NCBI GenBank assembly: GCA_934668605.1
Contig: CAKUNY010000140.1
Location: forward strand, 1 to 5,416
From: an uncultured Oscillospiraceae bacterium
Lineage (GTDB): Bacteria > Bacillota > Clostridia > Oscillospirales > Oscillospiraceae
Length of the DNA: 5,416 bases
Direction of reading: 5' to 3'
Positions 5,021-5,416 of the stretch are shown here, in pieces. Each line of letters opens with the position of its first letter. The first letter of the stretch is position 1. A program made the position numbers and the translations under genes. The notes under the pieces were generated by a model, which did no database searches, was not told the origin of the DNA, and was given only the letters and a program-made list of their open reading frames with translations.

Positions 5021-5186
5021 GATCAAGTCCTCCTGTCAAGCACACAGGATACCGAAAGAAGCTGGGAAAGTCTATCGACGAATGTACCAAATCGGTTGCG
5101 CCCAAATAGGTCGTTTTAGAGATCAGGCCCAGTGTACAGACCTCCTCTAATAAAACGGATAAAAGCTCTCGCTGCGCATTTTCCAT
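4995..5186 (-). CDS. Small protein of unknown function, overlapping the recombinase start
   Basis: A 63-residue ORF read just ahead of the recombinase on the same strand. Its start is ATG 5186, placed 7 to 9 bases after GAGGTGAT (5198-5191); a GTG at 5195 lies inside that site and is rejected. Residues 2-34 look helical (RELLSVLLEEVCTLGLISKT, then TYLGATDLV) in the pattern of short helix-GLIS-helix proteins often found beside recombinases, loosely like SHOCT-type domains. The C-terminal end CLTGGLDHEHCKNPQ is encoded over the ribosome site and first codons of the recombinase; the frames overlap by 26 bases (4995-5020), which argues for translational coupling. A recombination directionality factor or other helper is possible, since a small protein of that role is known for the C. 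difficile skin element, but I see no sequence proof. It could also be a leader ORF only. Confidence 0.6.
   Translation of the reverse strand: MENAQRELLSVLLEEVCTLGLISKTTYLGATDLVHSSIDFPSFFRYPVCLTGGLDHEHCKNPQ
5029..5034 (-). promoter_or_regulatory. Ribosome binding site of the recombinase, inside the small ORF
   Basis: AGGAGG on the - strand, 8 bases before ATG 5020. It sits within the coding end of the 63-aa ORF, so translation of that ORF can open or couple recombinase initiation. Confidence 0.8.
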
Positions 5187-5203
5187 TTTAATCACCTCGG
5201 TTC

Positions 5204-5232
5204 AGCGTATGAGGGAATGTCTTCTATGATTC
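5204..5232 (-). promoter_or_regulatory. Candidate mother-cell (SigE/SigK-type) promoter of the recombinase operon
   Basis: On the - strand GAATCAT (5232-5226), a 14-base spacer and CATACGCT (5211-5204). The -10 matches the SigE consensus CATACAnT at six of seven defined bases, and also has the CATAnnnT core of SigK promoters. The -35 matches KMATATT at five of seven. The predicted start falls near 5197, at the ribosome site of the small ORF. No good sigma-A promoter was seen in the same interval. Confidence 0.45.
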
Positions 5233-5235
5233 CAA

Positions 5236-5286
5236 ATCAAAGCATCGGAAAACGTGGCTTTCTGCCGTGCTTTCCGATGCTTTGAT
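5236..5286. repeat. 16-bp perfect inverted repeat (51-nt hairpin)
   Basis: ATCAAAGCATCGGAAA (5236-5251) is the exact reverse complement of 5271-5286. The 19-base centre can extend the stem through C5253-G5269 and GGC/GCC (5256-5258 with 5264-5266), leaving a TTTCT loop. Neither side has a clean T-run, so it is not a standard terminator in either direction, although the arm ends are T-rich. It lies 4 bases upstream of the candidate -35 of the recombinase operon. Confidence 0.75.
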
Positions 5287-5291
5287 CCACA

Positions 5292-5327
5292 GGGCGGCTC
5301 TGTTTACGCAGAGCCGCCCCTGCTTTT
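5292..5327 (+). terminator. GC-rich hairpin with T-tract, terminator-like on + strand
   Basis: GGGCGGCTCTG (5292-5302), loop TTTACG, and the exact complement CAGAGCCGCCC (5309-5319), then CTGCTTTTGAAATTTT. The stem is strong; the T-run is short and offset by 4 bases. No + strand gene precedes it inside the element, so it may shield the recombinase promoter or end a transcript that is not obvious. Confidence 0.6.
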
Positions 5328-5416
5328 GAAATTTTGATACTTGCTCCTGTTCGACGCTTCTTCCCGGAGCCAAGGCAGCGGCTGAACGGCGGCTGGCGCC
5401 GCGCACGGGTCTTGCA
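5328..5416. other. No supportable gene to the window end
   Basis: After the second hairpin nothing with a ribosome site and plausible protein is seen on either strand. All frames give low-complexity Arg/Ala/Pro-rich readings. Together with the two hairpins it may be part of an interspersed non-coding repeat, or the 3' end of a neighbouring gene could lie just outside. Confidence 0.4.

Larger units (their letters stand above)
3391..5416. mobile_element. Left end of a sigK-intervening (skin-like) element, right end outside window
   Basis: The element starts where sigK breaks off and carries, from its left end, a convergent large serine recombinase, a small overlapping ORF, a candidate mother-cell promoter and two hairpins. 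Known skin elements of B. subtilis and Clostridioides difficile have the same plan: a site-specific recombinase of this class next to one sigK half, excised in the mother cell during sporulation. No sigK 3' part is seen up to 5416, so the element is at least about 2 kb and probably much larger. Other cargo, such as phage genes, is not visible here. An alternative is an unrelated integrative element that merely uses sigK as its site. Confidence 0.8.

Noticed and set aside
5224..5406. 60-codon - strand ORF at the right end
   Set aside because: No ribosome site, low-complexity Arg/Ala start, and it runs through both hairpins; not a credible protein.
3403..5416. The 3' part of sigK within the window
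   Set aside because: No + strand frame after the junction resembles SigK regions 2.2 to 4, so the right end must be outside.
1..5416. CRISPR arrays, tRNA or rRNA genes
   Set aside because: No regularly spaced repeats, cloverleaf-like segments or rRNA-like stretches were seen on either strand.

Overview
The window looks like chromosomal DNA from an endospore-forming, fairly GC-rich member of the Clostridia, most likely an Oscillospirales/Ruminococcaceae-type gut anaerobe. The signs are the 5' part of the mother-cell sporulation sigma factor gene sigK, strong GGAGG-type Shine-Dalgarno sites, and a pair of membrane proteins of a type I associate with these bacteria. The genus cannot be fixed from this sequence alone.

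Left part (1-3145, all + strand): the 3' end of nth (endonuclease III, with its iron-sulphur cluster); an alpha/beta hydrolase gene broken by one extra base in an A7 run; an XRE-type regulator fused to a zinc ribbon; a maltose/galactoside-type O-acetyltransferase; and two adjacent, distantly similar four-helix membrane proteins. The first of these two membrane protein genes carries a one-base frameshift. Candidate sigma-A promoters precede the regulator and the acetyltransferase. A perfect 30-bp palindrome followed by T6 closes this block.

Right part (3146-5416): this is the notable region. A SigE/SpoIIID-like promoter leads into the first 66 codons of sigK, including what looks like a hydrophobic pro-sequence. 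The reading frame then breaks off inside conserved region 2 (after ...NLRLVAHIMNK). A converging 544-aa large serine recombinase begins (at its 3' end) exactly at this break. Each gene takes its stop codon from the other's DNA. This is the layout of a sigK-intervening ('skin') element, which the recombinase excises in the mother cell to rebuild sigK. Upstream of the recombinase, and overlapping it by 26 nt, is a 63-aa ORF of unknown function. The pair has its own candidate mother-cell-type promoter (GAATCAT-N14-CATACGCT). Two hairpins follow, and the rest of the element runs out of the window. The 3' part of sigK is not present here and is expected to the right on the + strand.

Inferred working model: SigE (with SpoIIID) switches on both the sigK 5' part and the recombinase operon in the mother cell. 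Excision fuses sigK. The pro-sequence would then still delay activity until proteolysis. The element's size, its right end and its excision are inferences that the window cannot prove.
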